A stretch of 52,059 bases of DNA from assembly GCA_947629525.1 (NCBI GenBank), contig CANREB010000015.1, positions 1 through 52,059 on the forward strand. The letters run 5' to 3'. Under the pieces are notes generated by a model. It was given only the letters and a program-made list of their open reading frames with translations. It was not told where the DNA came from and did no database searches. The translations under genes and the position numbers were made by a program. Shown here in pieces: positions 9,392 to 16,687 of the stretch (position 1 is the first letter of the stretch; every line of letters starts with the position of its first letter). Source of the DNA: an uncultured Lachnospiraceae bacterium (GTDB taxonomy: Bacteria; Bacillota; Clostridia; Lachnospirales; Lachnospiraceae).

Positions 9392-9934
9392 TTATGCTTC
9401 ATAATATTGTCTTTTTATATTCTCATATTCTGACTGTATGCGGATAAGCGTCTTGGTATCGCCGCATTTATTATCGGGATGAAATATCTTTAACAGTTCC
9501 TTATAACGCTTGCGCAGTGCCAGTTCATTATCAACGCCTGAGAAAAAGCATGTACCGTCAAACGTGCCCGGCTCGAACTGATATGTACTGCGGACATCAG
9601 ACATACGCTGTCTTCTGTATTTGCCTTTTTCATGTTCAAAATTAAGACGCTCGCATTCCAGCGCTTTCCTGTCAAGGGCAAGCTGCTGATACGCATCTTC
9701 TATTATCTTCTTTTTCTTGGCAATAAATACTTCATTGTCGTCATAACGCTTCTTGAGGTTCTTCTCCCTCATCTCAAGCGCTCTTTTTTCCCTGTCAAGA
9801 GATCTTTTTAATTCCTGAAGTTCATCATTCTCTGCCTGAATTCTGACTTGTTCCTGAAATAGCCAGATTTTAATTTTTTTGATGTTTTCTTCGGGCGCTT
9901 CAGCTTCTAACAGAGCTTCATCAAAATCCATCAT
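9392..9934 (-). CDS. Coiled-coil protein with C-terminal J domain
   Basis: A 180-residue protein. Residues from about 20 to 120 are almost wholly charged heptad-like sequence (ELQELKRSLDREKRALEMRE), a predicted coiled coil. The C-terminal 60 residues form a J domain with the invariant HPD motif in LLKIFHPDNKCGD, followed by IQSEYENIKRQYYEA. J domains stimulate the ATPase of Hsp70 (DnaK); the partner and client here are unknown. I place the start at the ATG at 9934, because a GGGGG ribosome site lies ten bases upstream, rather than at an earlier in-frame ATG inside the next gene. A second ATG follows directly. Confidence 0.8.
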   Translation of the reverse strand: MMDFDEALLEAEAPEENIKKIKIWLFQEQVRIQAENDELQELKRSLDREKRALEMREKNLKKRYDDNEVFIAKKKKIIEDAYQQLALDRKALECERLNFEHEKGKYRRQRMSDVRSTYQFEPGTFDGTCFFSGVDNELALRKRYKELLKIFHPDNKCGDTKTLIRIQSEYENIKRQYYEA

Positions 9935-9950
9935 AATACAAACCCCCATG

Positions 9951-10094
9951 CTATTCACTGCACTGAAAAAAATTATAACCAATAATCATAAAAATTGCAA
10001 TAAGAATTAATCCAATCCATATGTTATTTATTACCATCATAAAAAGCATACCCAGAGCAAACCAAAATATCGTGTAACCAATAAGCCTTTTCAT
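9951..10094 (-). CDS. Small hydrophobic membrane protein, 47 residues
   Basis: A short minus-strand gene beginning MKRLIGYTIFWFALGM and ending GYNFFQCSE. Two hydrophobic stretches (about residues 6-20 and 24-42), separated by the short polar NN, predict a membrane hairpin. AGGTG lies nine bases upstream of the ATG as a ribosome site. It sits between gerW and the J-domain gene on the same strand, ending 16 bases before the latter. Its composition and context argue for a real gene, and I recall similar short proteins in Lachnospiraceae. No function can be assigned. Confidence 0.65.
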   Translation of the reverse strand: MKRLIGYTIFWFALGMLFMMVINNIWIGLILIAIFMIIGYNFFQCSE

Positions 10095-10147
10095 AGATCC
10101 GAACACCTAAAAATGCGTTACTACATTGTATGCTTACACAAAGGCGT

Positions 10148-10558
10148 TTAATTACTCTCGTATACGTCTTCCTCTGCCTCATCGGGGAAAGCTGCCTTTA
10201 TGGCTTCGTCACTGCTTGGCATACCGCTCTTTTTTGAAAATCTGTCTATTATATCAGGAACCATATCCACTATCTTGTTTATCGTGTCCTGATTTTTGAT
10301 ATTTACAAGTCTGACCTGACCGTTTTTGATAACGAGTACGGCGCTTGGCGACATCTTGCCTGTCATACCGCCGCCGCCGCCATTTTTCTTATCGTTGGAT
10401 GAGGCGCCTGCCCCGACACCAAATGTAACGTCTACAAGCGGTATGATAATGGTATCTCCTATCTGCGTAGGTTCTCCCACAACTGTTTTTGATGACAGGA
10501 AGCTTTCCATACCCTGCATCATTGTGCTCATAACCCCATTAAAATTATTTTCAGCCAT
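10148..10558 (-). CDS. gerW: GerW (YtfJ) family sporulation protein
   Basis: A 136-residue protein with the GerW/YtfJ pattern: an N-terminal helix NGVMSTMMQGMESFLSS, then KTVVGEPTQIGDTIIIPLVDVTFGVG, a glycine-rich loop with five consecutive Gly, and PSAVLVIKNGQVRLVN. In Bacillus the family is linked to spore germination, but it is widespread in Clostridia, including strains with poorly studied sporulation. The DUF2953 gene just upstream (28-base gap) is the classic ytfI-ytfJ pairing, which supports the assignment. Full length, no anomalies. Confidence 0.9.
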   Translation of the reverse strand: MAENNFNGVMSTMMQGMESFLSSKTVVGEPTQIGDTIIIPLVDVTFGVGAGASSNDKKNGGGGGMTGKMSPSAVLVIKNGQVRLVNIKNQDTINKIVDMVPDIIDRFSKKSGMPSSDEAIKAAFPDEAEEDVYESN

Positions 10559-10586
10559 TACCTAACCTCCATTATTATAAAATGTA

Positions 10587-11516
10587 TTAAGATTTCTTTG
10601 TTATCTGTCTGTAAAATTTCCTTATATTTTTGTCAAATAATATGATGAGCGCAGCCCTTATAAATACAAACAGACTTATATGTCCCCTGATAAAGAAGTC
10701 TGCCTCGATTATCTTATGATCAAAATCAGGGTCGATATTTATGCGCCCTTCATGGAACGGATACAGCATCCCCCATACTGACATGATCTCGCCTAAAATG
10801 TACGGATCGTCAAAACCAAGATGCAGGTTTACCCTGAATTTCTTAGGGGCAATGCGTTTGAATACCCTTAAAAGCTGCGTCTTGCAGGAATTAAATGCCG
10901 CTTTCGTGCTGTCCTGCCTGAGAACATTCAGATAATAATTTACATTTGCCCTTATGTCTGCTATTGTATCACATATTTTCCGAAATGTGTACTTTATATT
11001 TCGCACAAAATCAACTAATTTTTTGACGATTTTTGTCAGCTTTTGGGTGAATTTTTCCTTTTGAGGCTTGGCGGTATCACCGCCGCTTTCATTTACGTCA
11101 AAATCACCAAAAGTTTCGTCGGAATTTTCCTCATTATCACTCTCCGGTACATCGGGTACAGGTTCTTCAAATGACGCCGCCTGAATGTCGTATATATCGT
11201 CGTTTTCTTCCGCCTGCTCTTTCTTTTTATTTTTAGTCTTTGATTTTTTCTCTTTTTTATTCACTTTGAGGCTGTCATACAAAGTTATTCCGAATACGCG
11301 TGCTTTTATACGCGGCGCATCCTTGCCCTCATATCCTATCCGCACGGATATGATGTGAAGAAGCCACGAAACGCGTACCGAAATATTTAAACCGTCCGAA
11401 TTGTAGCTGCCATTTCCACGGTAACGCAGCGGCACAAATAAAACCAGACATATTATACCCAAAATAACCAACAGGATGATCCCGATTATTTTCAGTACAG
11501 TCAATAATATTGACAT
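10587..11516 (-). CDS. DUF2953 domain protein (YtfI-like)
   Basis: A 309-residue protein with one N-terminal membrane helix (about residues 5-28, LLTVLKIIGIILLVILGIIC), then a beta-rich segment FVPLRYRGNGSYNSDGLNISVRVSWL typical of DUF2953. A lysine- and acid-rich low-complexity stretch (about 85-155) follows, and then a conserved C-terminal region with RVNLHLGFDDPYILGEIMSVWGM. The function is unknown; the family travels with GerW/YtfJ and is presumed to be sporulation related. It ends 28 bases before gerW and starts 9 bases after the preceding gene, so it is probably in one operon with both. Confidence 0.88.
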   Translation of the reverse strand: MSILLTVLKIIGIILLVILGIICLVLFVPLRYRGNGSYNSDGLNISVRVSWLLHIISVRIGYEGKDAPRIKARVFGITLYDSLKVNKKEKKSKTKNKKKEQAEENDDIYDIQAASFEEPVPDVPESDNEENSDETFGDFDVNESGGDTAKPQKEKFTQKLTKIVKKLVDFVRNIKYTFRKICDTIADIRANVNYYLNVLRQDSTKAAFNSCKTQLLRVFKRIAPKKFRVNLHLGFDDPYILGEIMSVWGMLYPFHEGRINIDPDFDHKIIEADFFIRGHISLFVFIRAALIILFDKNIRKFYRQITKKS

Positions 11517-11525
11517 ACGATCCCC

Positions 11526-11840
11526 CTAATTATTACTAAAGTATGTTTTAACGTCATAACCCGACGTAGCGTTCCACACATCGTTAAGCATTTCTATGAC
11601 TAAGTCTACCGCGGCACTATAGCCGCTTGCAATTCCCACTATGTAAAAAGACCCGCTTTTTTTCCTGTAATAGCGCTGTTTAAATATGGCGCTGTGATAT
11701 ATCTCAAACAGGTCATTATTTTTGGCGAGGGCTATGACATATACGGTCGGCTGTGGTCTGCCTGTCCGCAGTTTCCATATTATCCGTTGCCGCTTATCCT
11801 TAAGGGAAGGGCTTAAATACAGCTTTCTGTAAAAGCGCAT
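11526..11840 (-). CDS. Conserved hypothetical protein, 104 residues
   Basis: A small basic protein starting MRFYRKLYLSPSLKDKRQRI. The central part (TVYVIALAKNNDLFEIYHSA) and the C-terminal part (FYIVGIASGYSAAVDLVIEM) suggest a small alpha/beta fold with no membrane segment or signal peptide. I do not recognise a family. It is nine bases upstream of the DUF2953 gene on the same strand and after a terminator, so it appears to be the first gene of the small gerW operon. The start could not be confirmed by a strong ribosome site. Confidence 0.7.
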   Translation of the reverse strand: MRFYRKLYLSPSLKDKRQRIIWKLRTGRPQPTVYVIALAKNNDLFEIYHSAIFKQRYYRKKSGSFYIVGIASGYSAAVDLVIEMLNDVWNATSGYDVKTYFSNN

Positions 11841-11893
11841 AAAATCAATCAGCTCCTATAGTCATCAATTAAAATCTATTTTAACATAAAACG

Positions 11894-11920
11894 AAAAGCG
11901 CCGCAATTCAGCGGCACTTT
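11894..11920 (-). terminator. Intrinsic terminator overlapping the 3' end of the NUDIX gene
   Basis: On the minus strand GTGCCGC-TGAATT-GCGGCGC forms a hairpin followed by TTTTCGTTTT. The left arm includes the last codons and stop of the NUDIX gene, so transcription of the CheX/CheY/NUDIX set probably ends here. Confidence 0.8.
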
Positions 11921-12357
11921 TTTATCCATTGTTTATTTTTCCTGAGATTAAGATATTCCTGATAAGCCTGTTCAAGAATCTGCTTCTCGTTTGAAAACTT
12001 GAGCAGGTGATATGCCTCGTGATATTTATAATAGCCTGAATCTACAAAAAATTCTTCACGCTGAGGCTTGCTGTAATAACTGTCAGCCATCATCAGATAC
12101 CAGTGTACCTCTTTTTCGACCACATCCTGCGGTACAGTAAATGAATATTCACTTTTGCCAATGTATTTCATTACAGTCGCCTTAACGCCAGACTCTTCAA
12201 AAACTTCACGGAGTGCTGTTTCCACATGGTTTTCACCGCTTTCAACAGTTCCTTTAGGCAGTACCCAGCCTTCATATCTGTTTTTGAAGTTCTTATATAG
12301 AAGCAGGATCTTACCTCTAAATATGACTACGCCTCCACAGCTCGTAGCTTCGATCAT
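11908..12357 (-). CDS. NUDIX hydrolase
   Basis: A 149-residue NUDIX-fold enzyme. The Nudix box matches the consensus GX5EX7REUXEEXGU at residues 36-58, with Gly36, Glu42, Arg50, Glu51, Glu54 and Glu55. Family members hydrolyse nucleoside diphosphates linked to another moiety, using Mg2+. The N-terminus EATSCGGVVIFRGKILLLYK and the segment WVLPKG before the box resemble diadenosine polyphosphate or (d)NTP sanitising enzymes, but the substrate cannot be read from sequence. It is the last gene after the CheX-like and CheY-like genes, 31 bases downstream of the latter. Confidence 0.9.
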   Translation of the reverse strand: MIEATSCGGVVIFRGKILLLYKNFKNRYEGWVLPKGTVESGENHVETALREVFEESGVKATVMKYIGKSEYSFTVPQDVVEKEVHWYLMMADSYYSKPQREEFFVDSGYYKYHEAYHLLKFSNEKQILEQAYQEYLNLRKNKQWIKKCR

Positions 12358-12388
12358 GGCGTTTCCTCCTGTATGGTGCGTAACTTAT

Positions 12389-12745
12389 TTATTTTATGCT
12401 TTCCATTATATTGATTATCTGGTTTGTCTCAAATGGCTTGGTGACAAATTCGGCAGCGCCAAGCTTGATAGCGTCAAGCATCTTGCCTTTCTGACCTGCG
12501 GCAGTTACCATAATAACCTTCGCGTTAGCGTCATATTCTTTGATCTTAACAAGCGTCTCAATGCCGTCCATAACAGGCATTGTAATGTCAAGCGTGACAA
12601 AATCGGGTTTTAACTCGCAGTACTTCTCGTAGCCCTCCTGACCGTTCTCCGCCTCTGCGATGACCTCATATCCATGCTCTGCCAATATATTCTTCAACAT
12701 TGATCTTGAAGTCTTAGAATCATCAACTATCATAACCGTGCTCAT
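12389..12745 (-). CDS. CheY-like single-domain response regulator
   Basis: A 118-residue stand-alone receiver domain. The acidic pocket (Asp8, Asp9), the phospho-acceptor Asp53 (DFVTLDITMPVMDG), Thr81 (MVTAAGQ) and Lys103 (VTKPFE) are all in place, so it can be phosphorylated. No output domain is attached. It follows a CheX-like gene by 56 bases on the same strand. CheX proteins dephosphorylate CheY in known systems, so the two may form a small phospho-signalling pair, although no kinase or flagellar gene is in view. Confidence 0.93.
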   Translation of the reverse strand: MSTVMIVDDSKTSRSMLKNILAEHGYEVIAEAENGQEGYEKYCELKPDFVTLDITMPVMDGIETLVKIKEYDANAKVIMVTAAGQKGKMLDAIKLGAAEFVTKPFETNQIINIMESIK

Positions 12746-12801
12746 AATAATACCTCCGTTAGCCGCTTAGATTTATTTTAACCTTTTATTAAATTTAAAT
12801 T

Positions 12802-13674
12802 TTATTCATAAACTTCCAAAACTGCTCTGAAGCTGTAGCCGTGAGCGTGAATAGGAATAACATAAAGTTTCTCATTGCTCAGATACGGTCCCTCCTGCGC
12901 GAACTCAGGCGAACTCATATCTATGGAAATATCGTCATAACTTAAATTTGTGGCGAACAATCCGTTGATGCAGTTGATAAATTCACCTACGTTGTCAAGC
13001 GCATCATCAGTTACGGACTCATATGTATCTCCCGTGAAATGATTGGCTATCGCAAGAAGCCCGTCGCCCGGGGCACTCATATAGACCTTAATGTGCATAT
13101 CTCCCGATATAGCCTGACATGCGTACTTGTCCAACTGCACGGAACGTGCCGACGTCGCTCTTTCAAGATATACATCCGTGTCAATAAGCCTGCGCAGTGT
13201 CCGGACTATAGTAAGGACAAGCTCCTTTAACTGCGGCGATTTAAGCGGAACGAAAATATTAACTATCTGTTCCAAATCATCATGTACCAGCGCGCTGAGC
13301 TGTTCATCGGTAAATTTGTTCTCCTGCTGAAATTCATCAAGGTGAGGGTTTATCTGTTCAAGCGTAAGATAACCGTTGTTCAGAACAAGCTGCATGAATT
13401 TCACGAACGAATTGGACTGATACGATAATATCTGATCCAGTTTCTCGTCGTCAATGTAGCCTGCTTCAATAGCTGCGTCTCCAAACCTGGTCGTGTTTTT
13501 GTCAATGCCAGCCAAAATCTCCTGTACCGCAGCGGCGGTGATGTCTTTGTTTATAACTGCCGCAGTCTCGACTTCAGCATTAAAATCTTTGGGAACAGGA
13601 AGTAATTCATCAAGCTGCTCTGCCGTCAGCATATTTTTTGCAACCAGATAATTACCAAATAAGCGGTTAAGCAT
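12802..13674 (-). CDS. Chemotaxis protein CheX-like protein with N-terminal extension
   Basis: A 290-residue protein starting MLNRLFGNYLVAKNMLTAEQLDELL. The first 140 residues contain two similar helical motifs of the kind found in MshEN/GspE N-terminal domains (LTAEQLDELLP and YLTLEQINPHLD). The last 130 residues resemble CheX/CheC-type phosphatases (VGEFINCINGLFATNLS, YVIPIHAHGYSFRAVLEVYE). It probably acts on the adjacent CheY-like protein. I choose the ATG at 13674, which follows AGAAGGGAG by eight bases, over an earlier in-frame ATG. A good promoter lies upstream. Domain assignment is from pattern alone. Confidence 0.78.
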   Translation of the reverse strand: MLNRLFGNYLVAKNMLTAEQLDELLPVPKDFNAEVETAAVINKDITAAAVQEILAGIDKNTTRFGDAAIEAGYIDDEKLDQILSYQSNSFVKFMQLVLNNGYLTLEQINPHLDEFQQENKFTDEQLSALVHDDLEQIVNIFVPLKSPQLKELVLTIVRTLRRLIDTDVYLERATSARSVQLDKYACQAISGDMHIKVYMSAPGDGLLAIANHFTGDTYESVTDDALDNVGEFINCINGLFATNLSYDDISIDMSSPEFAQEGPYLSNEKLYVIPIHAHGYSFRAVLEVYE

Positions 13675-13741
13675 ATAAAAACTCCCTTCTAAAATAAATT
13701 TGCAGTGCAATTATATCTATGCAAATCACACATCTAATAAT

Positions 13742-13770
13742 AATATACACCTTTTTTACAAAAATTACAA
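13742..13770 (-). promoter_or_regulatory. Probable sigma-A promoter for the CheX-CheY-NUDIX genes
   Basis: On the minus strand TTGTAA and TATATT are separated by 17 bp, about 70 bases before the CheX-like start. The surrounding 140 bp is very AT rich and holds no gene. Confidence 0.65.
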
Positions 13771-13821
13771 AGTATTATTGCATTATTTTATAAAAAACAT
13801 ATAAAAAATTTTTGAAAGCCC

Positions 13822-16674
13822 CTAATTTGCGTTGTAATACTCGTCAAGCACCCTGCGCGCCACGGGTACGGCATATTCGCCGCCCGAGCCTGCGCCCTCC
13901 ATTATGACAGTTATCTGTACAGGATTGGCTGTGTTGTATGTATACCCCGTAAACCACGCATGCGAGTCGGAATTACTGTTGTATTCGGCTGAACCTGTTT
14001 TGCCCGCCGCTCCGTATTCCGGTCCCTGAAGCCTTGTGCCTGTTCCCTCTTCAACAACCGATTTCATAAGTTCCTGAAGCGCCGCCGCCTCCTCTTTGGT
14101 GATGAGCTGTCCGAGGTCTTTTGGTTCAAACTGTTTTAAGATATCGCCCTGTGCAGTCTCCACATGGTCGATAGTGTACGGTACCATCATTCTGCCGTCA
14201 TTTGCTATCATCGCCGTAATCATCGCAAGATGAAGCGGGGTCATCTGCGTCTCGCCCTGCCCTATCACCGTTTGGATAAGATTGCTGTCGTTAGTTTCAA
14301 TATCCTGCGATATCGCGCTCTTGCCCGCCGGCATATCGACAGGAAGCGACGTGTTGAAATATAGCCTGTCAAGCGTTTTCATAAAACTGCTCCTGTCAAG
14401 CTTAAGCCCTATGTTGGCAAACGACGAATTGCACGACTTTGCAAACGACTGTGTAAAGTCAACGTTTCCATGCTTAGAGCCATGGAAGCAGTTTATAGTG
14501 TCATCGCCGCTCGTGAAACGCCCCGTACAGTTAAAGCTGTACGACATATAATCGGGATTTTCACGTATATATTCAAGCGCCGTGAGTATCTTAAACGTTG
14601 AGCCGGGCGGATATATACCCTGCGTAACCCTGTTGACAAGTATCGAACTTTCCGTATCGTTTATTACCGTGTCCCAGATATCATATATGGTATTCGGGTC
14701 AAAATCAGGTTTTGAAACCATCGCAAGTATTTTGCCTGTTGACGGTTCAGTCACGACGATAGCCCCGCTGTATACGCCGAGCGCGTTATACGCCGCCTCC
14801 TGAAGCGATGTGTCAAACGTGGTGACAACGGTATTTCCCATATATTTTTCATTCGCTATCGCGTCCTGAAGCTTGTCGGAAAGGGAAATATTTGACGATA
14901 CGAGATAAATATTGGCGCTTTGTTCCACTCCCATCCTGCCGTTTTCGGAATATCCTATTGCATGCGAGAATATCTCGCCATACGGATAATAACGCTCATT
15001 GGAATTTTCAAGCGTAGTCGCAAGCAGTTCTCCGTCGGCGGACATAATATCGCCGCGTATCGTCTGTGCCGCCAGTATCTCCTGACGCTTGGCATTATAT
15101 GAATTATTGATTATCTGCGAACTGTCAAAATATACAAAATGTACCAGATAAACGCTTATCGCGACAAACAACAGGCTAAATACCCCCGCGATAACATTCA
15201 TCTGCGGTTCGCGTTCATAGTACGGCGCGTCATTTTCATAGCCGTATTCATCCTCGTAATAGCCGTCATAGCCGTCGTTTTCATAATCCTCATAATAGCC
15301 TCCGCCGTAATCATCATCGTATCCGTAATCATCATAGCCGTTATATCCTGCTTCATCGGGGTAAAATTCATAACAGTAATAATCCCTGTTGATGTAAAAT
15401 CCGTGTATTACCGCAAACATTATCATCGTGGCAAGCACCGAGCTTCCGCCGTAGCTTATCAAAGGAAGCGTCACTCCCGTAAGGGGGACAAATTTACTGT
15501 TGCCGCCGATAGTAAGTAAGAGCTGTACGATGTAAACTATGCCGAGCCCATACGCGGAATATTTTATGAACGGTTCAAGGCATACCCGCGAAACATGCAC
15601 TATTTCGAGGAAAAGGTTCACGCATATCGCGATGAGGCATATTCCGAAGATAACTCCGTACTCCTCGCATATTGCCGAAAAGATAAAGTCCTGTTCGACA
15701 TACGGTATTGATGTCGGCGTACCCGCGTCTATTCCCATTCCGAACCATCCGCCTGTACCTATTCCGAAAAGAGACTGAGCAACCTGATATCCTGTCGCGT
15801 CTATATCCGTCCATGGGTCAAGCCATGCCTGAACACGCACCCTCACATGGGCAAACAGAAAGTACGCTACATATGATGCCGCGCATGCGCCCGCCATTCC
15901 CGCAAGCAGATACCGTATCTTGTGCGTCGTGACAAATAACAGCACTGTATAGACAATGAAATATATAAGCGCGCTTCCCAGATCCTTTGAAAATACAAGA
16001 ATAAGTACATGCGCCGCCGCCAAAACAGCGGACAGGGCAATGTGCCCGAAATTTTCCGCGCGCGACAATATACCCGCTATGAAAAGCACATATATTATTT
16101 TCACAAATTCAGACGGCTGGAATGATATGCCAAAGACCGAGAACGCCAGTTTTGAACCGTGGCTTATGTTTCCGCTTATCAGCACGGCGCCAAGTATCGC
16201 AATGCCGATTATGACATACAAAAATTCGCATTTTTTCAGAAATTCAACATATTTGATAAAATACGGTATCGCCAACGCCGCGACCATCGATATCACGACT
16301 ATCGCAAACTGCCGCATTGAGCGCGTAAACGAAAGACGCGTTAAAATGACAAAGCTTATTGAGAGAAGCATTGCCGTATGGTTGAGGATAAGCCTGTTTG
16401 AACGCGGATATAAAGCGCGCATGAGCACCATGAACGTAAATACCGCTATAAGCTGAAAAATCGGGAAAAACAAGTATGTCAGGTCATGCCTTGACGAGAG
16501 CAGGACAAGGCTTCCTATCATATGATTGATAAAAATGATGATATCCTGAATGATGAACGGCACCGAACTGCGTTCTCTGTCGTCACGCCTGAGTACGATA
16601 TAACTTATCAGCGTATATATCAGAATATCGAATACCAAAATATATTTTGACAATTCAATTACTGCTTTTAACAT
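13822..16674 (-). CDS. Fused SEDS glycosyltransferase / class B penicillin-binding protein
   Basis: A 950-residue natural fusion of two cell-wall enzymes. Residues about 1-435 are a polytopic FtsW/RodA/SpoVE (SEDS) lipid II polymerase, with SFQPSEFVKI, GYQVAQSLFGIGTGGWFGMGI, EQDFIFSAICEEYG (the aspartate is a candidate catalytic residue) and LPLISYGGSS. An acidic linker very rich in Tyr, Asp and Gly follows (about 444-490), then one membrane helix. After it comes a class B transpeptidase with GSTFK (Ser692), SCN (747-749) and KTG (892-894). SEDS proteins and class B PBPs normally work as separate partners; here they are one chain. The start at 16674 follows GAGGATAATT. It begins 13 bases after the U32 gene. 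Confidence 0.95.
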   Translation of the reverse strand: MLKAVIELSKYILVFDILIYTLISYIVLRRDDRERSSVPFIIQDIIIFINHMIGSLVLLSSRHDLTYLFFPIFQLIAVFTFMVLMRALYPRSNRLILNHTAMLLSISFVILTRLSFTRSMRQFAIVVISMVAALAIPYFIKYVEFLKKCEFLYVIIGIAILGAVLISGNISHGSKLAFSVFGISFQPSEFVKIIYVLFIAGILSRAENFGHIALSAVLAAAHVLILVFSKDLGSALIYFIVYTVLLFVTTHKIRYLLAGMAGACAASYVAYFLFAHVRVRVQAWLDPWTDIDATGYQVAQSLFGIGTGGWFGMGIDAGTPTSIPYVEQDFIFSAICEEYGVIFGICLIAICVNLFLEIVHVSRVCLEPFIKYSAYGLGIVYIVQLLLTIGGNSKFVPLTGVTLPLISYGGSSVLATMIMFAVIHGFYINRDYYCYEFYPDEAGYNGYDDYGYDDDYGGGYYEDYENDGYDGYYEDEYGYENDAPYYEREPQMNVIAGVFSLLFVAISVYLVHFVYFDSSQIINNSYNAKRQEILAAQTIRGDIMSADGELLATTLENSNERYYPYGEIFSHAIGYSENGRMGVEQSANIYLVSSNISLSDKLQDAIANEKYMGNTVVTTFDTSLQEAAYNALGVYSGAIVVTEPSTGKILAMVSKPDFDPNTIYDIWDTVINDTESSILVNRVTQGIYPPGSTFKILTALEYIRENPDYMSYSFNCTGRFTSGDDTINCFHGSKHGNVDFTQSFAKSCNSSFANIGLKLDRSSFMKTLDRLYFNTSLPVDMPAGKSAISQDIETNDSNLIQTVIGQGETQMTPLHLAMITAMIANDGRMMVPYTIDHVETAQGDILKQFEPKDLGQLITKEEAAALQELMKSVVEEGTGTRLQGPEYGAAGKTGSAEYNSNSDSHAWFTGYTYNTANPVQITVIMEGAGSGGEYAVPVARRVLDEYYNAN

Positions 16675-16687
16675 AATTATCCTCATT

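Noticed and set aside
15139..15519. Plus-strand reading frame rich in Val and Ile opposite the SEDS-PBP linker
   Set aside because: It is the complement of the Tyr/Asp/Gly linker codons and has no ribosome site. The minus-strand protein is clearly real.
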